Shown here piece after piece: positions 27,988 through 39,300 of a stretch of 64,000 bases of DNA. Source of the DNA: Marinitoga sp. 38H-ov (GTDB taxonomy: Bacteria; Thermotogota; Thermotogae; Petrotogales; Petrotogaceae); assembly GCF_011057715.1 (NCBI RefSeq), contig NZ_LNGH01000023.1:93992-157991 (forward strand). Reading direction: 5' to 3'. The stretch's first letter is position 1. Every line of letters starts with the position of its first letter. Under the pieces are notes generated by a model. The model was not told the origin of the DNA and did not search any database. It saw only the letters and a list, made by a program, of their open reading frames with translations. A program made the position numbers and the translations under genes.

Positions 27988-30744
27988 TTAATCTAATGAT
28001 CTCATAGCTTCATTAGGCGATAGTTTCGATGCTGATTTTGAAGGAATATATATAAATATAGCTGAAATAATATAAAATATAAATGACATTAATAATAGTT
28101 TTAAATATGGAATTTGGAATATAGCTCCACTGTCTGCAAAAAGTCGTTTAAAAATTAAATAACTAGTAAATGTTCCAGAAGCTATGCCAATAAAAATACC
28201 TAGCAATATTATAATAGTTGCTTCGATAAAAAATGATAAAAATACCATATTTTTTGTAAACCCAATTGCTTTTAACATTCCAATTACTCTTCTTCTTTCA
28301 TTAACTGCTTTCATCATAGTAATCGCAATACCTATAATTCCAACTATTAATCCAAAGTATAAGAAAGAGTTAAATATTGAAATCATTCCTTGAGATGCTT
28401 TTAATCCTAAATCCAATAAATCATCTGCAAAAATATAAAATTGATTTTTCTTTTTTAAATAGTCTTCAACCTGAGATTTATAATTTGGATTTATAGAAAA
28501 GAAATAACCATGAATTGCCAAGTCCTTATATTTATCCAAATAAGGATTTTCTATACTTAATACAGGCCCCATAGCTAAAGATTCACTTATTTTAGATGTA
28601 ACAGCCACTATTTTATAGCTTATTGTCCCCACTGTAGTATCATCGCTATTTGGACCAAATGATTGTGATGGTATATATGCAATATATTCATTTCCTAGTT
28701 TAAAATCATAACCAAATTCTGGTTCTGTTAATCTTTCTGGCATAATTGCAAAATTAGGATTATTATATGATTTTAACCATATATCATTATCTGATAATCC
28801 TTTATATTCCTCTAAAGAATCTGATATTTTTATTTTATTTTTTTCAAAAAACTCTTTTGACCCAAAAACTAAACCATAGTCCTGCTTTTTTTCATCTAAA
28901 GCTCTTAAAAAATAAAATTCTCCAACTGTTTCTATTCCTTCTAAACTTTTTAATTCTTCTTTATCTAATTTTATTGGAAAAATATTTGATGGGATTTCTA
29001 CTACAACACCATCAAATCCTGCAAAAAGTTGATCTCTTGCTCCTTTTAATTGTTGTTCTTGAGTATACGGTAATATTGTTAAAATTACTATAATAAATAT
29101 AACCATTCCATATAATGTTATTATCCCACCTGTTCTTTTTCTATTTCTCATTGGATAGGAAAAAGATATTTTTAAAATAGGTACAAATTTACCTTTTAAC
29201 TTAATAACATTAATAAGAAATATTTCTATATATTTCAAATTAAATGTAATTATCAAAATTGCTGATATTAAAATTAAAAAGCTTTTAACTCCTAATATAA
29301 CCAAACTATCTATTTTTAATAGCATCGCTATAATAAATACTATTATTGCAAATGCATTTTCTATATAATATTTATATTTTTCAAACTTTGATTTTTTTCT
29401 TTCATCCTCTAATTCTTTTATTGCATTTACTATATTTAATTTTCCTATAGAATATGAATACCAAAAGGTTATTGTTAATGGCAATAAGATTCCTACTGCT
29501 AAACCTATTAATATTGAATTAATAGATATATAATAAGAGTCAATTAATGGTATTTCACCAATAATATTTTCAAATTTTGATAAACTTTTGAATAAAGAGG
29601 TAACTCTAGAAAATGTGAATCTAGATATTAAAATACCAGTACCTATCCCAAAAGGAATAGAAAATATTGTATAAAAAATACTCTCATAGAATATTACATT
29701 TCTTATATCTTTCTTTTTAAAACCTATAGCCCTCAATACTCCAAGTTCTCTTTTCCTTTCGCCCACCAACATAGAATACATATTAACTATCAATACTCCA
29801 CCAGATACTATAGAAAATAAACTTAGAGCTAAAAATACATATGAAACTCCGCCTCTATCTACAGCTTTTATCTGATTATCTTTAACTGGTATAAATTCAG
29901 CATCTATATTTATTTTTTCATAAATACTTTTTACTGTTTCTGTTAATTTATTTCCTTTAATATAATCTCCTTTATTAGAGATTAATATTTGATAATAATT
30001 ATTAGATGGTATTTTTGTAATATTTTTACCTGCATTAATGGTTATAAAAACTGTACCAATCCCATTATTAGCATCTAACCCTCTATAATTTAATATTCCT
30101 TTAGATTCAATAATTTTAACTATTTTAAACCTTCGAGGAAATAATATATTTATAGGCGATGCCCCTGTAATAATTTCTATTTCATCTCCTTCTTTTACAT
30201 TTAACCTTTCTGCTAATCTTTTTGTTATAACCGCTTCATTATCTTTAAGATTTAATAATTCTTGAGGGATTTCAATTTTATTTTGTCCAAAATTAGAAAG
30301 CAATGAATAATCCATTCCAACTAAACTAGCTTGAGATAACTCAGAAATTTTTAACCCTCTTATATTACCCTTCTTTGTAACAGGATATAACTTAAAGAAT
30401 ATTGGTAAAACTCCATCTATTAAATCTTTTTCTTTTAATTCTTCAATAAATGGTTCTATTTTATCATAATCAATACTTACCTTAGAATTTAAAACTTCAT
30501 CTATTTCTCCAAAATATAAATCCACGCTTTTGTATACATAATTCTTAAATGAATCATTCATTCCTAAAGATCCTATAATAAATGCAGTTCCAACCATAGA
30601 ACCTAATATCATTAAAAATGATTCTCTTTTTATTCTAAATATATTTCTAAAGGATATTTTTAAAATATATGATTTAAATGATGCTTTTATAAAAATATAT
30701 GCAATAATAAGAATTACGGCAAATATAATGATCCAATTTATCAT
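27988..30744 (-). CDS. ABC transporter permease, FtsX/MacB-like, two permease modules
   Basis: A 918-residue membrane protein. After an N-terminal helix (about 1-20) and a second near 45-65, it has a large extracytoplasmic region, then three helices with the FtsX-type signature RELGVLRAIGFKKKDI; further helices, a second extracytoplasmic region, and a repeat of the module with RRRVIGMLKAIGFTKNM near the C-terminus. This doubled layout is known from lipoprotein- or lipid-extraction type exporters. The ATG at 30744 is chosen for its GAGGGGTGAT site. The ATPase gene ends 4 bases upstream, forming a complete exporter pair. No membrane-fusion protein or outer-membrane partner is adjacent. The substrate is unknown. 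Confidence 0.9.
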   Translation of the reverse strand: MINWIIIFAVILIIAYIFIKASFKSYILKISFRNIFRIKRESFLMILGSMVGTAFIIGSLGMNDSFKNYVYKSVDLYFGEIDEVLNSKVSIDYDKIEPFIEELKEKDLIDGVLPIFFKLYPVTKKGNIRGLKISELSQASLVGMDYSLLSNFGQNKIEIPQELLNLKDNEAVITKRLAERLNVKEGDEIEIITGASPINILFPRRFKIVKIIESKGILNYRGLDANNGIGTVFITINAGKNITKIPSNNYYQILISNKGDYIKGNKLTETVKSIYEKINIDAEFIPVKDNQIKAVDRGGVSYVFLALSLFSIVSGGVLIVNMYSMLVGERKRELGVLRAIGFKKKDIRNVIFYESIFYTIFSIPFGIGTGILISRFTFSRVTSLFKSLSKFENIIGEIPLIDSYYISINSILIGLAVGILLPLTITFWYSYSIGKLNIVNAIKELEDERKKSKFEKYKYYIENAFAIIVFIIAMLLKIDSLVILGVKSFLILISAILIITFNLKYIEIFLINVIKLKGKFVPILKISFSYPMRNRKRTGGIITLYGMVIFIIVILTILPYTQEQQLKGARDQLFAGFDGVVVEIPSNIFPIKLDKEELKSLEGIETVGEFYFLRALDEKKQDYGLVFGSKEFFEKNKIKISDSLEEYKGLSDNDIWLKSYNNPNFAIMPERLTEPEFGYDFKLGNEYIAYIPSQSFGPNSDDTTVGTISYKIVAVTSKISESLAMGPVLSIENPYLDKYKDLAIHGYFFSINPNYKSQVEDYLKKKNQFYIFADDLLDLGLKASQGMISIFNSFLYFGLIVGIIGIAITMMKAVNERRRVIGMLKAIGFTKNMVFLSFFIEATIIILLGIFIGIASGTFTSYLIFKRLFADSGAIFQIPYLKLLLMSFIFYIISAIFIYIPSKSASKLSPNEAMRSLD

Positions 30745-30748
30745 ATTA

Positions 30749-31423
30749 TCACCCCTCGTTTTGTACCAATAAACCACTATCCATCCTTAAAATTCTTTGC
30801 GTATATTCGGTAATTCTTGGATCGTGAGTTACTATTACAAATGTTTGATTATTCTTTTCATTTAATTCCTTAATTAAGTTCATTATTGTCATTCCAGTTT
30901 TTGTATCCAATGCTCCTGTTGGTTCATCAGCCCAAACTATTTTAGGTTTAGTAACCAACGCTCTAGCTATTGCAACTCTTTGCGCTTCACCACCACTTAA
31001 CATATTTGGAAAGTTCTTCATTCTATCTTTTAATCCAACTTCCACTAACATTTCTTCTGCCAATTCCCTTGCTTCTTTTTCGCTATATCCTAATACTAAT
31101 AATGGCAATTCGACATTTTCTACAGCATTTAATACAGGAATTAAATTAAAAAATTGAAATATAAACCCCATCTTTTGTGCTCTAAAATTCGTTAGTTCAT
31201 CATCTTTTAAAGTAGTTATATCAACACCATCTATAATAACATTTCCTTCTGTAGGTTTGTCTATACCAGATAAACAATTTAATAATGTAGATTTACCAGA
31301 ACCAGAAGGACCTAAAATAGATACCATTTCCCCTTCGAAAATTTCTAAATTTATACCTTTTAAAGCATGAACTTCTATTTCTTCATTTCTATATATTTTT
31401 TTCAAATTTATAGTTTTTATCAT
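30749..31423 (-). CDS. ABC transporter ATP-binding protein, LolD/MacB type
   Basis: A 224-residue ATPase. Walker A GPSGSGKST at 38-46, Q-loop in FQFFNLIPVLNAVEN, signature LSGGEAQRVAIARAL, Walker B KIVWADEPTGALD and switch His in VIVTHDPRI are all present. The FQFFNLIPVLNA form and the adjacent FtsX-type permease place it in the LolD/MacB export group. It starts after a GGAGGTG site and has no terminator before the permease. Confidence 0.95.
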   Translation of the reverse strand: MIKTINLKKIYRNEEIEVHALKGINLEIFEGEMVSILGPSGSGKSTLLNCLSGIDKPTEGNVIIDGVDITTLKDDELTNFRAQKMGFIFQFFNLIPVLNAVENVELPLLVLGYSEKEARELAEEMLVEVGLKDRMKNFPNMLSGGEAQRVAIARALVTKPKIVWADEPTGALDTKTGMTIMNLIKELNEKNNQTFVIVTHDPRITEYTQRILRMDSGLLVQNEG

Positions 31424-31472
31424 TTATAACACCTCCAAATTTGTCACTATTATAATTATACACCTAAAATAA

Positions 31473-31500
31473 CAAAAAAAAGGAAGGCAAAGCCTCCCTA
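31473..31500 (-). terminator. intrinsic terminator after ackA
   Basis: On the minus strand: AGGGAGGC, TTT loop, GCCTTCCT (8-bp stem with one G-T pair), then a run of T. It separates ackA from the ABC operon. Confidence 0.88.
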
Positions 31501-31524
31501 TTTTAAATAATATTTTAATTTTTT

Positions 31525-32745
31525 TTATATTTTTAATTCATCTAAACCCTTTTCAATTATTTCCTTTGTATCTTTAGCAATCATTAATTCTTCATTTGTA
31601 GGAACAACCATAGCTATAACTTTTGAATCTGGAGTTGATATTATTTTTTCTTCTCCTTTAAAATCATTTGCTTCTTTATCAATTTTTATCCCTAAATACC
31701 CTAAATAATTCTCAATTATTTCTTCTCTCATTATTGGAGAATTTTCACCAACACCTGCTGTAAATACAATAGCATCTACACCATTCATTGCCGCTGCATA
31801 TGCACCGATATATTTAGCGATTCTATATTCATATACATCAAATGCTAATCTACATACAGGATCTCCTTCAATAGCATTATCTTCAATATCTCTCATATCA
31901 CTACTAAAACCTTTTGTTAATCCATATACTCCACTTTTCTTGTTTAATATATTTACTACTTCTTTAGCTGATAGTCCTTCTTCTTTTTCTAAAAATTCTA
32001 CAATCGCTGGATCAATATCCCCACTTCTTGTTCCCATTACTAAACCTTCAAGTGGAGTGAAACCCATAGAAGTATCTACCGAAACTCCGTTTTTCACCGC
32101 AGCAACAGAAGCTCCATTTCCAACGTGTACTGTAATAATTTTTAATTGATCATATGGTTTTCCCATAATTTCTGCTGCCCTTTTTGAAACATATCTATGA
32201 CTTGTTCCATGGAATCCATATCTTCTAATTTTGTATTTTTCATAATATTCATATGGAATTGCATATAAATAAGCTTTTTCAGGCATTTTTTGATGAAATG
32301 CTGTATCAAAAACAGCTACTTGTGGCACTCCAGGTAATAATTTCATTGAAGATTTTATACCCATAATATTAGCAGGATTATGTAATGGAGCTAAGAAAGA
32401 TAATGTTTCAATTGTTTTTAATACTTCATCAGTAATTTTAACAGATGATGCAAATCTTTCACCACCATGTACTACCCTATGACCTACAGCATCTATTTCT
32501 TTTAAATCTTTTAATACACCATATTTTTCATCTGTTAATAAGTCTAATACTAATTTTAATCCAATTTCATGATTTTTTATTTCATGTTCTAATACATGTT
32601 TTTCACCATTCACCTTATGAACAATTCTAGAACCATCTATACCTATTCTTTCAACTAAACCTTTTGCTAAAACTTTTTCATTTGTCATGTCTAATAGTTG
32701 ATATTTAATTGAAGAACTACCTGAGTTAATAACAAGTACTTTCAT
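31525..32745 (-). CDS. ackA: acetate kinase
   Basis: Converts acetyl phosphate and ADP to acetate and ATP in fermentation. The 406-residue product contains the N-terminal phosphate motif [11 protein letters not shown], the substrate region [31 protein letters not shown] and the nucleotide motifs [10 protein letters not shown] and [13 protein letters not shown]. All catalytic residues (Asn 7, the Arg of GHRVVHGG, the Asp of FDTAFH) are in place. It has an AAAAGGAGG site and its own terminator, so it is monocistronic; pta is not adjacent. Confidence 0.97.
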   Translation of the reverse strand: MKVLVINSGSSSIKYQLLDMTNEKVLAKGLVERIGIDGSRIVHKVNGEKHVLEHEIKNHEIGLKLVLDLLTDEKYGVLKDLKEIDAVGHRVVHGGERFASSVKITDEVLKTIETLSFLAPLHNPANIMGIKSSMKLLPGVPQVAVFDTAFHQKMPEKAYLYAIPYEYYEKYKIRRYGFHGTSHRYVSKRAAEIMGKPYDQLKIITVHVGNGASVAAVKNGVSVDTSMGFTPLEGLVMGTRSGDIDPAIVEFLEKEEGLSAKEVVNILNKKSGVYGLTKGFSSDMRDIEDNAIEGDPVCRLAFDVYEYRIAKYIGAYAAAMNGVDAIVFTAGVGENSPIMREEIIENYLGYLGIKIDKEANDFKGEEKIISTPDSKVIAMVVPTNEELMIAKDTKEIIEKGLDELKI

Positions 32746-33089
32746 CCTTATTCCTCCTTTTGGATTTTTTCATATTCATTATACCAAATTCATTATACCA
32801 AATAAATTTTTAAAATACAAAACAATATATTATTGTTTATATTAAATAATAGTCAATAATCTTTTTTTTTCTTATATAATTAAGATTATGGAAGTTAAAA
32901 AAATCACCAAAATAATAGGAAAAATATTTCGTGAAAAATTTTTCATATTATATAATACAATGAGATTTTTATATATAATTTAAAATAAACACTCATATAC
33001 GGCTAGCAATTACTCAAATCAAGGTTGTTTTATTTTGTAAAAAATTTTAAAATTAAATTGAAGTTATTTTATTTGAGGAGGGTGCTGGC
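32746..33089. other. 344-bp intergenic region between ackA and gdh
   Basis: Divergent upstream region, very A+T-rich. It begins with a short direct repeat (two copies of an ATTCATTATACCAAAT-like stretch around 32775-32802). It also holds a perfect 14-bp palindrome, TGAAAAATTTTTCA, at 32932-32945 and a good promoter at 33025-33053. A 31-codon frame at 32888-32983 has no ribosome-binding site. I see no RNA gene. Confidence 0.6.
33025..33053 (+). promoter_or_regulatory. candidate gdh promoter
   Basis: TTGTTT at 33025-33030, 17 bases, TAAAAT at 33048-33053; 36 bases before the gdh ATG. TATAAT at 32951-32956 is a weaker alternative or second promoter. Confidence 0.45.
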
Positions 33090-34370
33090 ATGAGCTTATT
33101 TGAAAATGCATTAAAACAATTTGATAAAGCATGTAAAGTAATGGATTTAGACCCAAATTTACAAGCAGTACTTTCAAAACCAAAAAGAGAGTTAACAGTT
33201 AATTTCCCTGTAAAAATGGATGATGGTTCAATAAGAGTATTTACTGGACACAGAGTACAACACAATATTGCTAGAGGACCTGCAAAAGGTGGAATTAGAT
33301 ATCACCAAGATGTAACTCTAGATGAAGTTAGAGCATTAGCTTTCTGGATGACTTGGAAATCAGCAGTTGTTGACATCCCATATGGTGGAGGTAAAGGTGG
33401 AGTTACTGTTAATCCAAAAGAATTATCAGATGGAGAATTAGAAAGATTATCAAGAAGATTCTTCTCTGAAATTCAAGTTATTATCGGAGAAGACAGAGAT
33501 ATTCCTGCTCCAGATGTAAATACAAACCCACAAATAATGGCATGGTACATGGATACATATTCAATGAATGTTGGACACTCTGTATTAGGTATTGTAACAG
33601 GTAAACCATTAGATATTGGCGGTTCAAAAGGTAGAACAGAAGCTACAGGTAGAGGCGTTAGAGTATGTGTTGAAGAAGCTACAGAATACTTAAGAGATAA
33701 AGGTGTATTCACAAAATCAAATGATAAATTAACAGTAGCTATTCACGGTTTTGGTAATGTTGGTTCATACGCTGCATTATTAACAGCTGAAGAATTAGGT
33801 ATGAAAGTTGTAGCATTCTCCGATAGCTCAACAGGAGTATACAAAGAAGAAGGATTTACTCCAGATGAAATTAGAGATATTATGGATTATATTTCAGCTA
33901 GAAAAGCTAGATTAGATGATTACGAAGGAGAAGTTACATTCAAAAAGATTACAAATGATGAATTATTTGAATTAGATGTTGATATTTTAATTCCTGCTGC
34001 AATTGAAAATGTTATTACAGAAAAAAATGCAAATAACGTAAAAGCAAAATTAATTGTTGAAGGTGCTAACGGACCAATTACACCAGAAGCAGACGAAATC
34101 TTAAATTCAAAAGGTATTTTAGTTGTTCCAGACTTCTTAGCAAACTCTGGTGGAGTTACAGTATCTTACTTTGAATGGGTACAAGGTTTACAACACTACT
34201 TCTGGGAATTAGAAGATGTAAGAAATGCATTACACAGAAAAATGAAAGATGCATTCTGGTCAACAATTAGAACTATGGAAAAATACAATACAGATATGAG
34301 ATCAGCTGCTTATATAATTGCTATTGAAAGGGTAGCTACAGCTACAAAATTAAGAGGAATATATCCATGA
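33090..34370 (+). CDS. gdhA: glutamate dehydrogenase
   Basis: NAD(P)-dependent oxidative deamination of glutamate. The 426-residue length fits the hexameric thermophile group. Conserved blocks are FTGHRVQHNIARGPAKGGIR, FWMTWKSAVVDIPYGGGKGG with the catalytic Lys residues, IPAPDVNT, the Rossmann motif IHGFGNVGS, and PAAIENVI with GANGPITPEA. A strong GAGGAGGGTG site and a codon pattern richer in C-ending Phe, Tyr and His codons than its neighbours suggest high expression. It has its own promoter and terminator. Confidence 0.97.
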   Translation: MSLFENALKQFDKACKVMDLDPNLQAVLSKPKRELTVNFPVKMDDGSIRVFTGHRVQHNIARGPAKGGIRYHQDVTLDEVRALAFWMTWKSAVVDIPYGGGKGGVTVNPKELSDGELERLSRRFFSEIQVIIGEDRDIPAPDVNTNPQIMAWYMDTYSMNVGHSVLGIVTGKPLDIGGSKGRTEATGRGVRVCVEEATEYLRDKGVFTKSNDKLTVAIHGFGNVGSYAALLTAEELGMKVVAFSDSSTGVYKEEGFTPDEIRDIMDYISARKARLDDYEGEVTFKKITNDELFELDVDILIPAAIENVITEKNANNVKAKLIVEGANGPITPEADEILNSKGILVVPDFLANSGGVTVSYFEWVQGLQHYFWELEDVRNALHRKMKDAFWSTIRTMEKYNTDMRSAAYIIAIERVATATKLRGIYP

Positions 34371-34388
34371 TCATATTTTAAATAATCT

Positions 34389-34420
34389 GGGTAAGGCTAT
34401 GCCTTACCCTTTTATTTTTA
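34389..34420 (+). terminator. intrinsic terminator after gdhA
   Basis: Perfect 9-bp stem GGGTAAGGC/GCCTTACCC with a TAT loop, followed by TTTTATTTTT. Confidence 0.92.
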
Positions 34421-34429
34421 TGATATAAT
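34421..34429 (+). promoter_or_regulatory. extended -10 element for the NUDIX gene
   Basis: TGATATAAT, 27 bases before the ATG at 34456 and just after the gdhA terminator. No clear -35. Confidence 0.45.
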
Positions 34430-34455
34430 ATAATAAAAAAATATCAGGTGATAGT

Positions 34456-35073
34456 ATGGATATAGAATATATAAAAAAACTCTTTAAAGATAGAAATTCA
34501 CATTTTGTTGCTGACTTTAAAGAGTTTTCTGTATTAGTTCCTCTTGTTAAAATAAACAATGAAATTCATATTTTATTTGAAATTCGTTCTCAAAATTTAA
34601 GCCAACCTGGTGAAGTAAGTTTCCCTGGAGGCGCAATTGAAGAGGGAGAAAATTATTATTTAGCTGGATTGAGAGAATTAAATGAAGAAATTGGGATAGA
34701 TTTTAAATATGTTGAAAAAATCTCTGAATTAGATTATTTTGCTACACCATTTAATTTTGTAATTTATCCCTTCCTTGTATATTTAAAAAATTTTAAATTC
34801 GAAAATTTAAAAATAAATAAAAATGAAGTTGAAAGCATTTTCACCGTTCCGTTATCATTCTTTATTAACACCAAACCCTTAAAATATAATGTAAATGTAA
34901 AAATGGAAGTTCCTGAAAATTATCCTTTTCATTTAATTCCTAATGGAAAAAATTACAATTGGAGAAAAGGATATTATAAAACTTATTTTTACTTATATGA
35001 AGATAAAGTAATTTGGGGATTAACTGCTAGAATAATTGAAGATTTTATATATGAATTAAAAAAGCTCCCATGA
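34456..35073 (+). CDS. NUDIX hydrolase, probable CoA pyrophosphatase
   Basis: A 205-residue NUDIX protein. The Nudix box runs GGAIEEGENYYLAGLRELNE then EIGID, with all metal-binding Glu residues. The preceding block LLFEIRSQNLSQPGEVSFPG-like (positions about 35-55; here ILFEIRSQ then SQPGEVSFPGG) is the UPF0035 signature of the NudL/PCD1 group that splits coenzyme A to 4'-phosphopantetheine and 3',5'-ADP. A different CoA ester or nucleotide substrate cannot be excluded. It is monocistronic. Confidence 0.88.
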   Translation: MDIEYIKKLFKDRNSHFVADFKEFSVLVPLVKINNEIHILFEIRSQNLSQPGEVSFPGGAIEEGENYYLAGLRELNEEIGIDFKYVEKISELDYFATPFNFVIYPFLVYLKNFKFENLKINKNEVESIFTVPLSFFINTKPLKYNVNVKMEVPENYPFHLIPNGKNYNWRKGYYKTYFYLYEDKVIWGLTARIIEDFIYELKKLP

Positions 35074-35088
35074 CGGGAGCAATTTTTT
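35064..35088. terminator. bidirectional terminator between the NUDIX and barrel genes
   Basis: 6-bp stem GCTCCC/GGGAGC with a 5-base loop, with A-rich sequence before and AATTTTTT after; the minus strand also shows T6. It starts inside the NUDIX 3' end. Confidence 0.85.
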
Positions 35089-36328
35089 ATATTCCTGCAG
35101 CAAAATTAATTTTAAAGGAAAAATTATGAAATTTAAATATATTATCTAATTTAGTTGCATTACTTTCTGCTGAAAAATTAACATCTAAAATATGCAAATT
35201 CATTCCAAAACCCGTATTTAAAGACCAATAATCAATCTTATTACTTAAGTCTAACCAAAAAGGAATAAATAATAAATTCCCATCAAAATTAATACCCCAT
35301 GCCAATCCTTTACCTAAGAAATACTGTATATGTGGTGTAGGATTAAATAGCAAATTAAATGTTTTAAAAAATGTTATATTCATTGGCATATCTAAATCAA
35401 TTTCTGGATATTTTCTACTTAATACATCATCAGATTTTTCTATAACAGGTGTTCCTATATCTGTTATTAATTCTAAATTATCCACAGATAATGAACCTGT
35501 TGCTGTTATCGTATAATCATATTTAACTTCCGCTGGTTTTATAACTATATCATTTATTGAAAATCCCCATTTTCCATTTTTATTAATATATCCAACATTA
35601 AATTTTAATCCTGAACCTTCAACAAATGTATTTATAATATCTTCTTCCATTGGCATTCCACTATAATCATTAGATATCAATGATTCTAAAGATTTTAATG
35701 AACTATACATATTACCGTCTATATTATAATTAACATTCATTTGTGCATTATCAATATCATTGGTGTTTTCAAAATTTATTTTACCTCTTAATAATCCAAT
35801 TGGGAGGAATCTTGTAAAAGCAAAACCAAAAATTGAATTATTACCTTGCAAAGATATGTAACTACTACTTTCAAAAATTATATTAGAATTTATAACTCCT
35901 TCACCTTCTAAATCTACTATCTCACCATTATCTATATTCCCATATGATATTAATTTAATTAAATCATTAGGTAATTCTATTTTGCTATTAGTATTTATTT
36001 CAGCTGTTTGAGCAAATGATGCAAACCATATATGCAATTTTCCATATGCCATAACATCTGCATTTAAATGTAACTTTAAATTATTACCATTTAAATTATC
36101 ATAAATATTGTTAAAATCAATTACTAAACTTTCTTTAAATAAATCACCAAAATTCATAATTGGTTGAATAAATATTAAATTTACATCACCACCTACATCA
36201 ATAAAATTCCTTGTTCCATAATCCATTAAAGCTGGATTAAATGAATAATTCCAAGGTTTGTTAACATTTGGATTTGCAAATGATATTATTGATAATAAGA
36301 TTAATATAGATATAATTATTTTTTTCAT
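35087..36328 (-). CDS. predicted secreted/outer-envelope beta-rich protein
   Basis: A 413-residue protein with a classical signal peptide (MKKIIISILILLSIISFANP). The mature part starts with NPW-x-YSFNPALMDYGTRN, a pattern common to outer-membrane barrel proteins of Thermotogota and Bacteroidota that describe 'conserved Asn-Pro-Ala' starts. The rest alternates polar and hydrophobic residues in strand-length runs (MNLHILDVNFSAES, NFSFKINFAAGI) and ends close to an amphipathic strand. I infer a beta-barrel but cannot show it. It follows the 1162-residue lipoprotein by 2 bases, and its Shine-Dalgarno site lies within the end of that gene, so the two are co-translated. Confidence 0.75.
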   Translation of the reverse strand: MKKIIISILILLSIISFANPNVNKPWNYSFNPALMDYGTRNFIDVGGDVNLIFIQPIMNFGDLFKESLVIDFNNIYDNLNGNNLKLHLNADVMAYGKLHIWFASFAQTAEINTNSKIELPNDLIKLISYGNIDNGEIVDLEGEGVINSNIIFESSSYISLQGNNSIFGFAFTRFLPIGLLRGKINFENTNDIDNAQMNVNYNIDGNMYSSLKSLESLISNDYSGMPMEEDIINTFVEGSGLKFNVGYINKNGKWGFSINDIVIKPAEVKYDYTITATGSLSVDNLELITDIGTPVIEKSDDVLSRKYPEIDLDMPMNITFFKTFNLLFNPTPHIQYFLGKGLAWGINFDGNLLFIPFWLDLSNKIDYWSLNTGFGMNLHILDVNFSAESNATKLDNIFKFHNFSFKINFAAGI

Positions 36329-36330
36329 AA

Positions 36331-39300
36331 TTATTCACCTCTCCCAAAAAGATCTACATTAACATCAGTTACTACTTCAACCCATGCGCTTATACTTATT
36401 TCTCCATCAGTTTTAAATGCTTGTATTTCATCTTGTGGAATATATGCTTCAAAATCAATATAATATGGATTATTATTAATTATTTTATCAACATCTGATT
36501 TTTCAAATACAATATTTATTTCGTTTTTATTTTCTTCAAGGATTAAGTTCTTTTCAAATAAAGTTGTATCTGCTCTACCTACTACTTTTAATCCTGGTTT
36601 TAAACCACTAGTATTATTATATTTTAAATGTAGTATTAATTTACCTTCATTGCCTAAAACTAAATCAATTGGTAAATCAGTTTCATTTGAACCCGGATCT
36701 CTTCCTAATATATCTTCTTCACCTTTCATAGCAGTAATATTTATCTTTTTATTAGCTACAAAACTTAGAGGTATTGTCATATCTATCTTAAAATCAAATA
36801 CAAAATCACTTAAATCATTTAAAGAAACACTAATATTATTTGATTTCATTGACATGTATACATCTTTTCCTTTTAATATTTCTTTTAAGAATTCTGTTAT
36901 ATCTTTTTCTATATTAGTATTATCAAGAATTATTTCTACATTTGTAGATTTTACTGTATCTGTGGTATATGTAGCATACAATGTTATCTTATTATTGTTA
37001 TCTACTAACCCTGAAGGTATTGTTCCAATTATTTTTGCATTAAATCCATTAATGTCTATATCATTTAATGTTAATGTGGTGTCTTCTGAAATTGGTATTT
37101 CAAAGTTTAATGGATCGCTTTCAGGTATAATATCCTGACTAAATGGTTTTATAGATGCATCTAACTCATAATCAAGAGATATTGTTGCAGCCAATGTATA
37201 TTCGCTACCTAATGAAAGATATTTATTTGAATCTGTAATATTTATTTTTAATATATTATTATCATAATTTACTGGAGATGCTTCGAAATTAAAATTCATT
37301 GGATTATCTAAATCTATCGTTTTATTTGCTAAATCTACTTCATGATAATTCTCGCCACTCATTACAAAATTATCGTTTATACTTAATTCCGGAACAGTTA
37401 TTTTTACATTTACATCAACAGGTAGCTCATTATTCCATTCAATTCTAATATTAGATGTTCCTACAAATGTTATAGAATTCAAAAAGTCTTTAGCTTCTTG
37501 TGGAAATTCAACAACTTGAGAATTTACTACCTTTAAATCACTATCTGGAGATATTTCAGCATATTTTATCTTTGGATTAATTAAATTAATATTTGCATTT
37601 AATGAACTTCCCAATTCTATTCCAGATACAGATTTTAATCCTATTTTTCCTATACTTACATCTGCAGAAGGGGAACCTAATTCAAGATTTGTTAAATCTA
37701 TTGTAGCACTTCCTTCTGGAGATACTGTAAATATAGTATTTGTTGAACCATATGTTAATGTTCCATCAAAGCTAACAAATTGAACATCATCAACATTAAT
37801 TTCTATACTTCCAGAACCAAAAATTACCTTATTTATTGTTTCTGGTATATTTATTGACTGATTTAAATTTGTAGTTATTGTTGCTTCAGAAATTTTTAAA
37901 TTGTTCAAAGAAGATGAAACTGATAATTGACTTCCAAAATTTAAAGGATTAGAAGAAAAATCTATTATCATTTCACTAATATTTAAAGTTGCATCTTTAG
38001 TTCCTGATAATAACTTATTCGTTAAGTCAACGGATAATGTTCCATTATCAATTGATAATGCTATATTTTCATATTCAGTATCTAAGTTACCGATAATATT
38101 CGTTATACTTCCTAAATTTAAACTTGAAGATAAACTTCCTGACATAAATTTAACTTCTTCAATATTATCAGGTATATCTATTTTTTGTTCTGTTGTAAGT
38201 GCTAACTTAACTTCTTTTACACTTGGTTCTGTCAAATTAATGTTTGCTGTTAAACTTGATGTTTCTAATCCCTTATTTCCAAAATCTAATGAAATATTTT
38301 TTACTAAAATTGTTGCATCTTTAGTATTTTCTCCTGTTAATTTTATTCCATCCATATCTAAGACTGCATTATTATTTTCAATTATAAATTGTTTTGTCTT
38401 ATTTTCTGTACCGTCAAAGTACACAAAATTAGCAACTATTGAACTTACATTAGTATCTGTAATACCTAATGAAATTTTTCCATCTTTTAAAACAACATAT
38501 TTTATATTATCTGGTAAATCTATATTTTGCGTATTATTAATATCTACTCCCTCTATTTTCTTAATTTTTATCTCTGGCGTTACTGTAATTATTGGAGATT
38601 TTGTAAAATCAATATTTGCTTTTGTATTATCATTATTTGCAAATGTCGAATCTATTATGAATTCAAAATTTCCATCTGGAGGTAATTGTTTCCCTGTAAA
38701 AGTTAAATCTTTTGAAGAATTGAAAGTATCATTAACAAGCATTATACTTTCAGTTCCATAATTATAAGTTACTGTAGCTTCAAAATCTGTATTTACATTT
38801 GTCCATTCGGATGGCAATTGTATATTTACATTAAATGTGCCATCTATGGTAACTGTTGAGAAACTGCTAGTTCCCATATTTGGATCAATATTTTCACTTA
38901 TACTTTTTGATGTATTAAATTCAATTCCTTCAGCTGCCTTAATTTTTGTTCCTGTTGAAAAGTGTAAATTATTTGCTACCAATTTATAAGAACCATCTCC
39001 ACTTCCTGATGTTATAGTTGCTATTAATGTTATTGTTGCATTGTTAGAAATATTTTCATCAGCTAATAGGAATGATAACTGACCACTCTGCCCTCCTAAT
39101 AATGATAAGACAGCTGATTCTATTGTTGAATTATCAGGATTTTCAATTATTCCTTGAACATCAACAGAAGCATTACTTTCATTATTAACAACATCTAATA
39201 ATAATGACCCTGTTGAAAATACTAATTTTTCATATGTTCCGCCTGAATTTATACTTTGAGAAGTTTCAGTTGAATCGTTATCACTTCCAAAAACAGGTAC

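Noticed and set aside
32888..32983. A 31-codon frame, MEVKKITKII..., in the ackA-gdhA gap
   Set aside because: No ribosome-binding site, low complexity, and it overlaps the palindrome and promoter-like sequences.
38240..38761. A 173-codon plus-strand frame inside the giant lipoprotein gene
   Set aside because: Shadow of a repetitive reading frame with no start signal; the minus-strand product has a clean lipoprotein signal and continuous repeats.
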